Below the pieces are notes generated by a model. That model did not search any database. It was not told where the DNA came from and saw only the letters and a program-made list of their open reading frames with translations. From NCBI RefSeq assembly GCF_014193515.1, contig NZ_BLXX01000012.1, positions 145,053 to 209,052 on the forward strand: a stretch of DNA of 64,000 bases. The letters are read 5' to 3'. A program made the translations under genes and the position numbers. Source of the DNA: Geomonas silvestris. Its GTDB lineage: Bacteria; Desulfobacterota; Desulfuromonadia; Geobacterales; Geobacteraceae. Each line of letters opens with the position of its first letter. Position 1 is the first letter of the stretch. This document shows positions 8,032-16,910 of this stretch, piece after piece.

Positions 8032-9162
8032 ATGAAACACGGGCTTACTGAAGCAGAAGCCAGGGAGCGGCGCCGGCTGGCGCGCCAGGTCTCCTCCTCG
8101 CTGCTCGGCCCCATCGCCGGCAAGATGCCCTACTCCAGCATCGAATCGCTGGAAAAACTCTCCTACCGCCCCGAACTGGCGCGGCACATCCTCGACATCC
8201 TCCCCATGCTGCCGGCGGACCTGGTGCGCCACCAGGTTGAGCGCAGCTATCCCCCCTTCATCCGCACGGAAGCGGTCTTCGAGCGGCGCAACCTGTACCT
8301 CCTCAAGGACGTGGTGGTGTCGCCCCAGTCGGGGATGGTCTGGCTGGAGAACAAGATCGTCGAGGAGAGCGTGGGGTCCTTGCGCCGGATCATGGACTGG
8401 GGGGAGCTGCTCCACGAGCCCCTGCTGCCGGTAACCGAGCTGCCCCTTGAGGACCCGGTGCTGGTCTGCCACCCGGCAAGCTACTTCCACTGGCTCATGG
8501 AGGTGCTCCCCAGCGTCCTGTTGGCCCTGGCGAGCTTCCCGGCGCTGAAGATCCTCACCCCCGAGCAGTGCCCGGGCTACCTCGTGCAGGGGCTTGCGGC
8601 AATCCTCGGCCCGGAGGTCCTGGAGCGCGTGGTCACCGCCCCCGGCCCGGTCCGGGTGGAGCGGCTCATCCTGCCGCAGTACCCGGCACGGTCCGAGTTC
8701 GTCCACCCGCAGGTACTTAAGTTGCTGCGCGGCGAGGTCCCGGCGAAACTTCTCGGGGAAGGCGCGCGCCCGGCGGGAGGCGATTCCGGGGAGGTCTTCT
8801 ACGTCTCGCGGCGCAAGGGGAAAAAGCGCCGCTTGGCGGGAGAGGATCTCCTGGAGGAGCGGCTCAACGCGCGGGGGGTCAGCGTACTGCACTGCGAGGA
8901 GATGACCTTGAAGGAGCAGGTGCGCACCTTCCAGGGGGCGAGGATGGTTATCGGCACCCACGGGGCCGGCCTGAGCAACCTCATCTGGTGCGAGTCCCCC
9001 TGCCGGGTGGTGGAGATCTTTCCCCGCAACTACATCCTCGACTGCTTCGCCTGGCTCAGCTTCAGCATGGGGTTCGACTACCGTCACATCATCTGCCAAA
9101 ACGGCCACGAGCTGGACCAAGCAGCCGTCGCGTCAACCCTCGATTTCTTGGGCTACCCCTAG
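8032..9162 (+). CDS. family 61 glycosyltransferase (DUF563)
   Basis: A 376-residue cytosolic protein of the glycosyltransferase 61/DUF563 family, which adds sugars during capsule, exopolysaccharide or glycoprotein synthesis. The C-terminal signature GTHGAGLSNLIW (near residue 305) and the following RVVEIFP are typical. An earlier HWLMEVLPS segment is also characteristic. There is no signal peptide. It stands alone behind a clear promoter and ends before a bidirectional terminator; no polysaccharide cluster surrounds it, so its acceptor cannot be predicted. The GGAGGC ribosome site supports ATG 8032. Confidence 0.85.
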   Translation: MKHGLTEAEARERRRLARQVSSSLLGPIAGKMPYSSIESLEKLSYRPELARHILDILPMLPADLVRHQVERSYPPFIRTEAVFERRNLYLLKDVVVSPQSGMVWLENKIVEESVGSLRRIMDWGELLHEPLLPVTELPLEDPVLVCHPASYFHWLMEVLPSVLLALASFPALKILTPEQCPGYLVQGLAAILGPEVLERVVTAPGPVRVERLILPQYPARSEFVHPQVLKLLRGEVPAKLLGEGARPAGGDSGEVFYVSRRKGKKRRLAGEDLLEERLNARGVSVLHCEEMTLKEQVRTFQGARMVIGTHGAGLSNLIWCESPCRVVEIFPRNYILDCFAWLSFSMGFDYRHIICQNGHELDQAAVASTLDFLGYP

Positions 9163-9240
9163 GGCAGACGCCAGAGCAAGCGCGACATTCCGGGAGGTGT
9201 TGCAAAAGGTTGCCAACCCGCATTCAGCCGGCCCCGCGTC

Positions 9241-9277
9241 TCCCCCTTTGGAAACGGGGGACAGGGGGATTCGCTTT
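9241..9277. repeat. GAATCCCCC-family dispersed repeat
   Basis: A copy, in inverse orientation, of a roughly 40-bp element seen six times in this window (also 10558, 30231, 32813, 32941, 36461). One strand is purine-rich. The arms, CCCC(A/C)TTTGG-type and GGGG runs, can pair. Confidence 0.7.
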
Positions 9278-9330
9278 AGCCGTTGCCTTAAGGTTCACCC
9301 TCCCGCCCATGAGGAGCAACCGTCGTCAGA

Positions 9331-9378
9331 AACACGAAAAGGACTCACAGCACCGTTGCCGTGAGTCCTTTTCGTGTT
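9331..9378. terminator. bidirectional rho-independent terminator
   Basis: AACACGAAAAGGACTCAC at 9331-9348 pairs perfectly over 18 bases with 9361-9378 around a 12-base loop. The stem carries A and T tracts on both sides. It separates the convergent glycosyltransferase and 9419-9844 genes. Confidence 0.85.
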
Positions 9379-9418
9379 ATACCGGCCGTTTTCGTTGTAC
9401 CGGTTCATCGTCCGCCGT

Positions 9419-9844
9419 TCAACCGTCCTGGGGTCGTTCTGCCTGCGTGGCGTTGTGAGCTTCAATTTCTGCCTTGTTCCTGGGGTGGGTCCTTCTTTCC
9501 TTGGCGGTGTCGAACCCCGAGACCAGCAGGATGTCCGGATTGGTGACCGCTACCATTTCCAGAAGAGAGGCGATCTGGTCCAGGTAGAGGATCAGTTGCG
9601 CCTGGAGCAACTCGCGCTCCGCGATCACGATCCTGCTGCCGTGCATCGACTCGTGGAAAACGTAGTCGTGCTTGTCGGCCGCCGCAAAGAACGCGATGAT
9701 GAGCGCCAGGTTTGCGCCCCACACCGAGTCGGGGACCCTGTTTTTGTCGGACAAGGCGGTCCTCACCCTGCTGACAAACTGGTGGAACTTGGTCGGCGGT
9801 AAATGTCGAAAGGTTCGCATTATTCGGTAGAGTTGATTCGCCAC
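9419..9844 (-). CDS. hypothetical helical protein (truncated Fn3-associated type?)
   Basis: A 141-residue, mainly helical protein with no signal peptide. The pattern, ending in LLVSGFDTAKERR, recalls the N-terminal helical domain of a group of proteins from Geobacter and Bacteroidetes that usually continue into a fibronectin type III domain. Here the frame stops shortly after the helical part, so it would be a short or truncated member. That assignment is from memory of the pattern and is weak. It is monocistronic, ends at a shared terminator, and has a GGAGG ribosome site. Confidence 0.5.
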   Translation of the reverse strand: MANQLYRIMRTFRHLPPTKFHQFVSRVRTALSDKNRVPDSVWGANLALIIAFFAAADKHDYVFHESMHGSRIVIAERELLQAQLILYLDQIASLLEMVAVTNPDILLVSGFDTAKERRTHPRNKAEIEAHNATQAERPQDG

Positions 9845-10091
9845 GGTACCTCCTTCTTCGCTTGGTGATAGCTTAGATTAGTTATTTTTAATTCACTTCA
9901 AGGATACAGGCTTATGCGTGCAGTGCAAGCGTCTGCTCGTTTTTTTTTGAAGGCACGATCTTTACCCTCTGGGAAAGTGGGTCTATGATCCCTCCTCAGA
10001 CAACTCCCCATGCCGTTGCCACGGAACAGCACTTCAGATTAATTTCGGGTACATAGCAACTCGATAATCCCTACATCGCGCTCAACACCAT

Positions 10092-10490
10092 GTGAACCGC
10101 GAGTTACGCCGTGTGAACCGCGAGTTACACCGTATGAACCGCGAGTTACGCCGTATGAACCGCGGTCTACACCGTGTGAACCGCGAGTTACACCGTGTGA
10201 ACCGCGAGTTACACCGTGTGAACCGCGAGTTACACCGTGTGAACCGCGAGTTACACCGTGTGAACCGCGGTCTACACCGTGTGAACCGCGAGTTACGCCG
10301 TGTGAACCGCGGTCTACGCCGTGTGAACCGCGGTCTACACCGTGTGAACCGCGAGTTACACCGTGTGAGCCGCGAGTTACGCCGTGTGAACCGCGAGTTA
10401 CGCCGTGTGAACCGCGAGTTACGCCGTGTGAACCGCGAGTTACGCCGTGTGAGCCGCGAGTTACGCCGTGTGAACCGCAATCAAGAATTA
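10092..10490. repeat. 21-bp tandem array, 19 units, dyad-symmetric
   Basis: Nineteen 21-base units plus a decayed twentieth run head to tail. The consensus is GTGTGAAC-CGCG-AGTTACAC plus one C. Each unit is an imperfect palindrome (GTGT.AAC against GTT.ACAC); variants with a GGTC core are symmetric at 16 of 20 positions. The 21-base period equals two helical turns. One frame is open throughout and would encode a heptad (VNRELHR), but no ribosome site is seen and the frame runs on through a dispersed repeat and a terminator, so coding is doubtful. The 247 bases to the left hold nothing recognisable. Confidence 0.9.
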
Positions 10491-10557
10491 CATTGTGTAA
10501 CTGATCGATATTACAGGAGTGGGGAAGCGCGCTCTTTAGCCGGCAAAAGAACTCAAA

Positions 10558-10600
10558 CGTTCCCCACTTTGGAAAAGGGGGGACAGGGGGGATTCGCTTT
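10558..10600. repeat. GAATCCCCC-family dispersed repeat
   Basis: Second copy of the family described at 9241, same orientation, with CCCCACTTTGGAAAAGGGG at its 5' part. It lies just right of the 21-bp array. Confidence 0.7.
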
Positions 10601-10706
10601 TTGGCCCCGCAAGAACTTCAAAAGCAGGCAACCAGCCCGCAGCCCGCTAGGTATCACCCCGCCCTTCCCTTCCCCGGTGCTGATACAGACCGCCCGGAGT
10701 GGTTAC

Positions 10707-10735
10707 AAAAAAGCCTCCATTACGGAGGCTTTTTT
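10707..10735. terminator. rho-independent terminator
   Basis: AAGCCTCC, a five-base loop and GGAGGCTT, with A tract before and T tract after. It is bidirectional. The stem sequence is the same as the terminator at 11591. No complete gene lies immediately beside it on the left, so it may belong to a lost gene. Confidence 0.8.
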
Positions 10736-10988
10736 CGTATCTGCAGGTGTTGAGAGTTCTGCTGGAATTTGAGGTGCGCCAGAAAAGCCCTTACTGCGAG
10801 TGATTCACTCTGGAGACGAACCGGATCTGAGATACCTAAGGGGTCAGCCGTCGTTCTGTTCCGAACAGGTTACACAAGTTACCCGTGCCCCCGTCCTCCC
10901 TGGCGAGCAACTGGCCGATGGTGCGCGGAGCTGCCTGTGCCGTTGCAATGAGTGCAACCCAAAAGCCGATGCAAGATGCGAGGCAAAA

Positions 10989-11279
10989 TCAAAATTCTTT
11001 TGGTATCGTTCCGGTCAATATATAGGCTGAGCAACTCACACCCTTAAAAAACGGGAAAAGCAGGATTTCCCCCGTAATGCCTGCGGCATCTGCTTTGTAA
11101 GGTATTTCCTTGATTTCCCAGTTTCGTTTTGCAGCTTCGAGCCGGAGTTTCTCCAGACATCCCTGATGGGTGTAGGCGCTAACAGTGACGATGGCTGGAC
11201 GGTCTGCTGCCGCCGGCACAATGCTGTGATTCGCACTGCACCCGGACAATAAAATTACCAACAGAGCTAGCTTTTTCAT
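10989..11279 (-). CDS. small lipoprotein of unknown function
   Basis: A 96-residue protein starting at ATG 11279. The N-terminus KKLALLVILLSGC is a lipoprotein signal with lipobox LLSGC (Cys at about residue 15), so the mature part is about 80 residues anchored to a membrane. The mature part has two further Cys and a mixed alpha/beta composition. An in-frame ATG 36 bases upstream would place Lys/Asp ahead of the signal and is not preferred. No partner gene is adjacent; function unknown. Confidence 0.7.
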   Translation of the reverse strand: MKKLALLVILLSGCSANHSIVPAAADRPAIVTVSAYTHQGCLEKLRLEAAKRNWEIKEIPYKADAAGITGEILLFPFFKGVSCSAYILTGTIPKEF

Positions 11280-11460
11280 GTCCCCCCCCTTGGTTCCAAC
11301 CTTCAAGACGTTCACCCCACCTTGGAGCTTTGGTTCTTGGGGCTTTTTTGCGCTGCGGCTGTCGGTCGCTACAGTAATGGTAGGCTGAAGTTCGGCTCTT
11401 GCAAGGGCGGTACTAAGGAACGTATCTCTAGCCTATAGGCGTCCCATTGCACCCCACAAG

Positions 11461-11562
11461 CTCGAGGCCCAGTGGGATCGGGGCGACAGCGTCTCCACCG
11501 AGGAGCTGCGGGTGGCGCTGCGCCGCTACCGGACCTTCTTCAACCGGCTTTTGTCCATCTGA
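11461..11562 (+). pseudogene. 3' remnant of a lost gene
   Basis: A 33-codon frame ending in TGA at 11562 has strongly biased codons and a protein-like sequence (EAQWDRGDSVSTEELRVAL, then RRYRTFFNRLLSI), followed 28 bases later by a terminator. No start or upstream part is present, so this looks like the surviving 3' end of a deleted gene. I do not recognise the family. Confidence 0.5.
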
Positions 11563-11590
11563 AAAAACAGCACTCATATACTTAATAAGG

Positions 11591-11615
11591 AAAGCCTCCG
11601 CTAGGAGGCTTTTTT
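11591..11615 (+). terminator. rho-independent terminator
   Basis: AAGCCTCC, loop GCTA, GGAGGCTT and a T tract. It follows the truncated frame ending at 11562 and is probably its original terminator. Confidence 0.8.
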
Positions 11616-11734
11616 GTGGTTCATCCGGGAATTTGGGGAACCAAATCCCCCTCACCATTGACGGGAGAGGGCAAGGGGTGGGTGAAGCTGAAGAAGGGCG
11701 AAGCTGCCACGCCACCAAAACTGCCGGTTCATCG

Positions 11735-14722
11735 TCAATCGTTCATCGTCAAGGGGTTCCCTGTCGCAGCTCCCTCACCTGCGGTTGCCTCACCCGCAGT
11801 TGCCTCGGCGGGCTCCGGGTCCGGTTCGTAGCCGAGATAGATCAGTTCGTGCAGCTGTTCCGAGTTTGCATAGCTCCGGTCCTCCCGCAGGTCCGGGATA
11901 TCCTCCCACTGGTACACGGTGTCGAGTTCGCCAGTCAGGTCCCGCAGGATCAGTTCGCTGCTGTCGTGACGGTATTCGTACAGGTACCAGTTGTTCGCCG
12001 GCTTGAGTCCGAGGATGCGGTTAACACCGAAAGGCCTGGTGATACGGTTGGTGCGGTAGTTGTAAAGCGCCAGCCGTTCTTTCAGCATCAACAACACGGT
12101 GTCGGTGCTGGGAGAAAAGCCCAGCCTCAAATGGGACTTCCGGAAGAAAAAACAGGCCCCCGACAGGGGAAACTCCTGGTAGTTGTCGAACTTGAAGTCG
12201 ACCCGCTTGAGCATCACCGAGTAGAAGTAGTACATCCGACGGTTGGCCGGGTCTACGCCCCAGATCTCCGGGGTCATCTCGACCGACCCCTCGCTGGAGA
12301 GATTTTTGTTTATGACGTGGGTCTCGTCGGTCACGCCGGCGACGAAGCTGTCGGGGGCGCAGGTAAGCCGGCGGCTATCGATGAACGGCTGGTTGTTGAG
12401 CTGCAGCCCTTCGGGGATCGGATTTTTGCTGCCGATCCTGCGTTTCACCAGCCGCCCCGGACTGACATGGTCCTCGTGGGCAAGGCTCAGGTAGTAGTCG
12501 GTGTCCCTTTCGCTCGACAGGTACACGCGCACCACCCGGGTGCTTTTGTCCAGCCCCAGATTCTTCCGGAGGTTGAGCAGCGCGGTGAAGCTCCCCTGCC
12601 CCGGATGGAGGTCGGCGCGCAGCATGTAGCGCACATCGGGCCCATAGACGAAGAGAAAGGTGTCCCGATAGGGAAGGTCGTCGCAGGCAACGAGGTACGG
12701 AAACATCGGCGAGTAGAACCTCGTCGCGGTCCCTTGCTGAAGGTTTGCCACAACGATGTGTCCCTTACGGTCGTTCAGCAGGACGTGCCGGTCGGTCGCA
12801 TAGTACCAGAGGGGCTGGGCCTTGGTATCCAGGCCCTGGATGTCGTCCAGGGGGAGCTGATCGGAATAGGTCAGGGTGACCGGTTCCGCCTGGATCCGGA
12901 AGCGCTCCCTCACCTTCGCCTCTGCCCTCTCCAGCAGAGCCGGCGTATGGATCTTCCTGCGCAGCATCTCGGCCTTGGGTCCATTCCCCGCAATAAGCGC
13001 CGCCTTGTAGGCCCGCACCAACTCCTCCTCGGCGCGCTCGGGGGGCAAGCCGGCCTCGCACTCATCCACACTCAGGGTAAGCTCGCTTCGTTCCTGGTCC
13101 GGCAGGATCGCGAGCCTTTTGCGGGCCGAAGCGAGCAGGCGTCTGGCCGTAGAGCTGCCGCACTCCTTGGAGCGGGCCTGCTGCAGGAGCCCGTCGATCT
13201 CCCGGCGCGCCCTTTCCTGCTCCGCGCCCAGGAGCATGAGGTAGTCCTCGGAGAATTCCGGGTACCCGTGGAAGTAGTGCCGCACCCCCTCGAGCAGCTG
13301 GAAACATGCTTCCCGATTGCCCCGCTCCAGCGCCGATTTGGCCTTCACGAAGTCGAGCCAGGCCTCCCGTGCCGCGCGCTCGGGGAGCCTGAAGAGCCGC
13401 TGGTTGTGCGACAGGACCGAGAACAGGCGCGAGACGGTGCAGGCCTTTTTCAGCCATTGGGGGTCCTCCTGCCGCGAGAACCAGAGCAGCACGTCGAAGC
13501 ACTCTCCCCAGCACGCCCCCGCGGCCAGCGTCTCGAGACTTTTAAGCTCTGAGGCGAGCTGCTCCTTTTTACGCCGCGCCTTCTCGTGGGCGACCAGCTC
13601 CCTGATCGTTTCGCGTTTCTCCGTGTCCCGTTCCTGGAGCCTGGCCAACAGGTCCAGCCTGGCCTCGCAGCTTTCGGTCGCCCGAAATTCCTGCCACAAC
13701 ATGGAAAGCTCGTCTCTCTCCTTGCTGGCGGTGTGCGCTTCCAGGATCTCCCGGGCGGCCGCGAGTCCCGGGTATACCTGCAGCGCCTGGCGCGCCCGAA
13801 GCGCCGCCGCGGCGAGGTCTCCCCGCTCCACCGCGGCAAGCGCCTCGTTAAAAAGCGGTTCGGCTTCCCGCTCGAGCGAGCCCTCCACAGCCTTGCGCAA
13901 CTCGGCCAAGCCTCCCAGGAACCCTTCCCGCTCCTCGGCCATCCTGATCAACTGCAACGCGAACGAGTCGTTACCGTCCCGGTGCGAGAGGCTTGCCCAG
14001 GCCAGGAGCGCTTCCTTCCCCAGGTCGGCCGGCAGCAGTGCGTCGAAGATCATCCCCGCCTCCGCCAGGTTTTCGTTGCGGTAGTAGGCAAGAGCCAGCA
14101 GCTCGCGGATACTTCTTTCCTTGAGAAACTTCCTGGGCTGGGCGAGCAGCATCTCCACGGCACTCGAATAGGCTCCCAGCTCGTCGAGCAGGAGGCGGGC
14201 CGCTTTCGCCAGCGTCTCCAGATCGGCGCCGCTCTCCAGCCGCAGTTCCGCCAGCACCTTTTCCGCCTCCGGATAGTCGTACTCTTCCAGCAGGAGTTGG
14301 CCCCGCTTCAAGAGATCCGCGGCCGAGCCGGCGGGCTCAGCTTGCTTTTTGGCCTTCTCCTTATGCGGTTTGCTTTTTGGGAGCGGTGGTTCAGGCGGTG
14401 AGCCGGCAGACTGAAGCGCCTTCACCGAGAGCACAGAGAGATGTGTGTGGCAGGCGTCGATAGAGGGGAGAGAGGAGTGCTTGATCAGGACGATCTCGTC
14501 CGTGTAGGGATGGGGCGCCAGGTAAAAAGCGCCGCCGTAGTTTTCCAGAAGCAGGTTTTGCAGCCGGTTCTTGATCAGGTAGCCGCGTTCGCGGTCCGCC
14601 TCAGACAGCTGCCTCGCGGTCGGATTGATCCTCTTGATGAGGGAGATAATCTCTTCCGACGCCGGAACCTGATTGGAAACCATCAGAGCTTCGGCGGACT
14701 GGACCACACGTTCCCATACCAT
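11735..14722 (-). CDS. 995-residue repeat/propeller-like protein
   Basis: A very large cytosolic protein without a signal peptide. The N-terminal 100 residues are globular. Residues about 130-620 are helical, with Ala/Leu/Glu-rich pairs that look like degenerate TPR repeats. The C-terminal 350 residues are beta-rich, with recurring aromatic/Asp patterns (LWYYATDRHVLLNDRKGH, then VVANLQQG) that suggest a beta-propeller. The tail contains a short EATAGEATAGEG repeat and ends within low-complexity sequence. TPR-plus-propeller layouts are common in scaffold or regulatory proteins, but no named family is recognised. It is monocistronic. Confidence 0.75.
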   Translation of the reverse strand: MVWERVVQSAEALMVSNQVPASEEIISLIKRINPTARQLSEADRERGYLIKNRLQNLLLENYGGAFYLAPHPYTDEIVLIKHSSLPSIDACHTHLSVLSVKALQSAGSPPEPPLPKSKPHKEKAKKQAEPAGSAADLLKRGQLLLEEYDYPEAEKVLAELRLESGADLETLAKAARLLLDELGAYSSAVEMLLAQPRKFLKERSIRELLALAYYRNENLAEAGMIFDALLPADLGKEALLAWASLSHRDGNDSFALQLIRMAEEREGFLGGLAELRKAVEGSLEREAEPLFNEALAAVERGDLAAAALRARQALQVYPGLAAAREILEAHTASKERDELSMLWQEFRATESCEARLDLLARLQERDTEKRETIRELVAHEKARRKKEQLASELKSLETLAAGACWGECFDVLLWFSRQEDPQWLKKACTVSRLFSVLSHNQRLFRLPERAAREAWLDFVKAKSALERGNREACFQLLEGVRHYFHGYPEFSEDYLMLLGAEQERARREIDGLLQQARSKECGSSTARRLLASARKRLAILPDQERSELTLSVDECEAGLPPERAEEELVRAYKAALIAGNGPKAEMLRRKIHTPALLERAEAKVRERFRIQAEPVTLTYSDQLPLDDIQGLDTKAQPLWYYATDRHVLLNDRKGHIVVANLQQGTATRFYSPMFPYLVACDDLPYRDTFLFVYGPDVRYMLRADLHPGQGSFTALLNLRKNLGLDKSTRVVRVYLSSERDTDYYLSLAHEDHVSPGRLVKRRIGSKNPIPEGLQLNNQPFIDSRRLTCAPDSFVAGVTDETHVINKNLSSEGSVEMTPEIWGVDPANRRMYYFYSVMLKRVDFKFDNYQEFPLSGACFFFRKSHLRLGFSPSTDTVLLMLKERLALYNYRTNRITRPFGVNRILGLKPANNWYLYEYRHDSSELILRDLTGELDTVYQWEDIPDLREDRSYANSEQLHELIYLGYEPDPEPAEATAGEATAGEGAATGNPLTMND

Positions 14723-14807
14723 GGGCGACCTCCGTTTATATTAGAGTTCGCCAATTCTACCGAGTCTTGCCCCGTGCGCAAGGGATGAACAGGGAATGCG
14801 GAGTCCC

Positions 14808-14990
14808 TTATTTTATCTGCTCCAGCTGCTTCAGCCTTTCAACGTTTGCCTTGCCGCTCGCGTCCCCCGTGGTCACGGCCTTTTCGTACCACCTGCGAGC
14901 CTGAGTCAAGTCCGGTTTCTCACCGAAGACCCAGTTGCTCCTACCCTTGGCAATTAGAAATGGCTGTGAAAATCTGGCCTGAGGGTGCAA
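14808..14990 (-). pseudogene. fragment of a Sel1-repeat protein
   Basis: Sixty codons are open; the last 33 (DLTQARRWYEKAVTTGDASG, then KANVERLKQLEQIK) match the end of a Sel1/TPR-like repeat protein. The first 25 residues do not look like a signal or a repeat, and no ribosome site is evident. It is probably the 3' end of a truncated Sel1-like gene. A tiny functional protein cannot be excluded. Confidence 0.45.
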
Positions 14991-15023
14991 AATAAGCAGA
15001 TGGAATGGCAGAGGAGATGCGCC

Positions 15024-15707
15024 ATGAAAATTCTCATAGTTCTAACTTCCCATGACCAGCTCGGAAACACCGGGGAAAAAACCGGGTTCTGGCTGGAAGA
15101 GTTTGCCGCTCCCTATTATGTTTTCAAAGATGCCGGAGCGACGATCACGCTGGCTTCTCCCAAGGGAGGTCAGCCACCCCTCGATCCCAAAAGCGACGAG
15201 CCTGCAAACCAGACCGATCTCACCAGGCGCTTCAGCGACGACCGCGCGGCGATAACTGCGCTCGCCAACACCAAGAAGCTCTCCGAGGTTTCGGCGCAGG
15301 AGTTCGACGCCATCTTTTACCCCGGTGGGCACGGTCCGATGTGGGATCTGCCGGATAACGCCACCTCTATCGCGCTCATCGAGGACTTCGCGAAAGCCGG
15401 CAAGCCGGTCGGTGCCGTCTGTCACGCGCCGGTCGCGCTTCTCAACGTCCGCGGCAAAGACGGGCAATACCTCATCAAGGGCAAAAAAGTAACCGCCTTC
15501 ACCAATGAGGAAGAAGCGGCCGTCGGACTGACCAAGGTCGTGCCGTTCCTGCTGGAGGATGGCCTCAAAGAACGCGGTGCGGTCTTCAGCAGGGCCGCCA
15601 ACTGGGCACCGTACGTCCAGGTAGACGGTAAACTGGTGACCGGCCAGAACCCGGCATCTTCGGGGCCGGCGGCGAAGGAGTTACTGAAGCTGCTCCGTAA
15701 CGCCTGA
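15024..15707 (+). CDS. DJ-1/PfpI-family protein (Hsp31-like glyoxalase)
   Basis: A 227-residue type 1 glutamine-amidotransferase-like protein from ATG 15024, preceded by AGGAGATGCGCC. Family signs are the FYPGGHGPMWDL segment, the nucleophile elbow with Cys in GAVCHAPVALL (about residue 134), and an early acidic residue in KTGFWLEE. This layout is that of the Hsp31-like/YajL-PfpI enzymes that detoxify methylglyoxal or act as chaperones or deglycases. It precedes the secreted hydrolase by 84 bases in the same direction and could be cotranscribed. Substrate is inferred from family only. Confidence 0.85.
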   Translation: MKILIVLTSHDQLGNTGEKTGFWLEEFAAPYYVFKDAGATITLASPKGGQPPLDPKSDEPANQTDLTRRFSDDRAAITALANTKKLSEVSAQEFDAIFYPGGHGPMWDLPDNATSIALIEDFAKAGKPVGAVCHAPVALLNVRGKDGQYLIKGKKVTAFTNEEEAAVGLTKVVPFLLEDGLKERGAVFSRAANWAPYVQVDGKLVTGQNPASSGPAAKELLKLLRNA

Positions 15708-15791
15708 GCGACCACCTGACCGGGCAAGTCGGTCAGCCTGGCGTTGGACAGGAAGAATGACGATTGGTCTTTCAACAATGGGAGGGAGGAC

Positions 15792-16703
15792 ATGCTCAGA
15801 TCTCTGCTAGGAGCGTTAGTCATACTGGCCTTGGCATTTCCGGCGGCAGCACAGGTTAAGCCGTATCCACCCTCGTTCCGAACGCAGGAGATCCAGACCG
15901 ATGGCGCGACGCTGCACGTGCGCGTCGGCGGCAAAGGTCCAGCCGTGGTCCTTATACACGGGTTCGGCGATACGGGCGACATGTGGGCATTGCTTGCAGC
16001 CGACCTCGCACGTGATCACACGGTTGTCGTGCCCGATCTGCGCGGCTTGGGGCTCTCGTCGCAGCCAGCCGGCGGCTATGACAAGCGGACGCAGGCCGCC
16101 GATATCCGCTCTGTGCTGACCACACTCGGACTCGACCGAGCAGCGATTGTCGGTCACGACATCGGCACAATGGTCGCCTACGCCTATGCGGTACGCTACC
16201 CTGAAAAAACCGAGAAGCTCGTAGTTATGGACGCACCGGTCCCCGGTATTCCGCCTTGGGACTCCATCGTGCGTCTGCCGGCTCTGTGGCATTTCGATTT
16301 CGGTGGCCCGGACGCGGAGCGGCTCGTAGCTGGGCGCGAGCGCATCTATCTCGACCGCTTCTGGAACGAATTCGCAGGCGATCGCACGAAAATAGACGAA
16401 GCCACCCGGGCACATTACGCGAAGCTCTATGCGCGTGCTGGTGTCATGCACGCAGCCTTCGCCCAGTTCAACACGATTCGCCAGGATGCTGAGGACAACA
16501 AGGCCGCGCTGAAAACGAAGCTCACCATGCCCGTGTTGGCCATTGGCGGCGAAAAGTCGTTCGGCGCGAATGAAGCGGTAGTGATGCGCAACGCTGCCAC
16601 GGATGTGACCGAAGTTGTCGTCAATAATGCCGGGCATTGGTTGATGGAGGAAGCGCCATCGGCCACGATCACAGCCGTTCGAGATTTTCTGTCGAGGCCC
16701 TGA
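15792..16703 (+). CDS. exported alpha/beta hydrolase, epoxide-hydrolase type
   Basis: A 303-residue protein beginning with a signal peptide (RSLLGALVILALAFPAAAQ). The mature part is an alpha/beta hydrolase: oxyanion motif HGFGDTGDMW, nucleophile elbow GHDIG (Asp rather than Ser), and a C-terminal NAGHW with the catalytic His. An Asp nucleophile marks the epoxide hydrolase/haloalkane and fluoroacetate dehalogenase branch. It would act in the periplasm. ATG 15792 follows GGGAGGGAGGAC; an upstream in-frame ATG at 15744 would bury the signal. Substrate unknown. Confidence 0.85.
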   Translation: MLRSLLGALVILALAFPAAAQVKPYPPSFRTQEIQTDGATLHVRVGGKGPAVVLIHGFGDTGDMWALLAADLARDHTVVVPDLRGLGLSSQPAGGYDKRTQAADIRSVLTTLGLDRAAIVGHDIGTMVAYAYAVRYPEKTEKLVVMDAPVPGIPPWDSIVRLPALWHFDFGGPDAERLVAGRERIYLDRFWNEFAGDRTKIDEATRAHYAKLYARAGVMHAAFAQFNTIRQDAEDNKAALKTKLTMPVLAIGGEKSFGANEAVVMRNAATDVTEVVVNNAGHWLMEEAPSATITAVRDFLSRP

Positions 16704-16759
16704 GCGCCGAGAAGGGAAGGAAAAGCGGGGAGGTATCAGGTCTAAATGTGGTTCTTCAA

Positions 16760-16881
16760 GGGGACGCGCCTGAATCCTGTAAAGGTCAAACGAGTAGAGC
16801 CTGGTATTCGACATTTGAGAATTACAGGATTACAGGGGCGTCCCCCTCAGAGGCCTTACAGGATTACAGGGGCGTCCCCCT
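16760..16881. repeat. REPIN-like cluster, three arms
   Basis: One arm at 16760-16783 (GGGGACGCGCCTGAATCCTG) faces two direct copies of the complementary arm at 16820-16846 and 16856-16881 (TTACAGGATTACAGGGGCGT then CCC). Facing arms can form a long hairpin. Same family as 17307, 19414 and 25645. Confidence 0.75.
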
Positions 16882-16910
16882 CAGAGGCCTTCTACATCAA
16901 CACTCCAATC

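Noticed and set aside
10092..10490. CRISPR array
   Set aside because: The 21-base units are contiguous with no unique spacers and no cas genes are nearby.
10092..10772. 226-residue protein from the tandem array
   Set aside because: The open frame has no ribosome site and runs through a dispersed repeat and a terminator, so coding is unlikely though not excluded.
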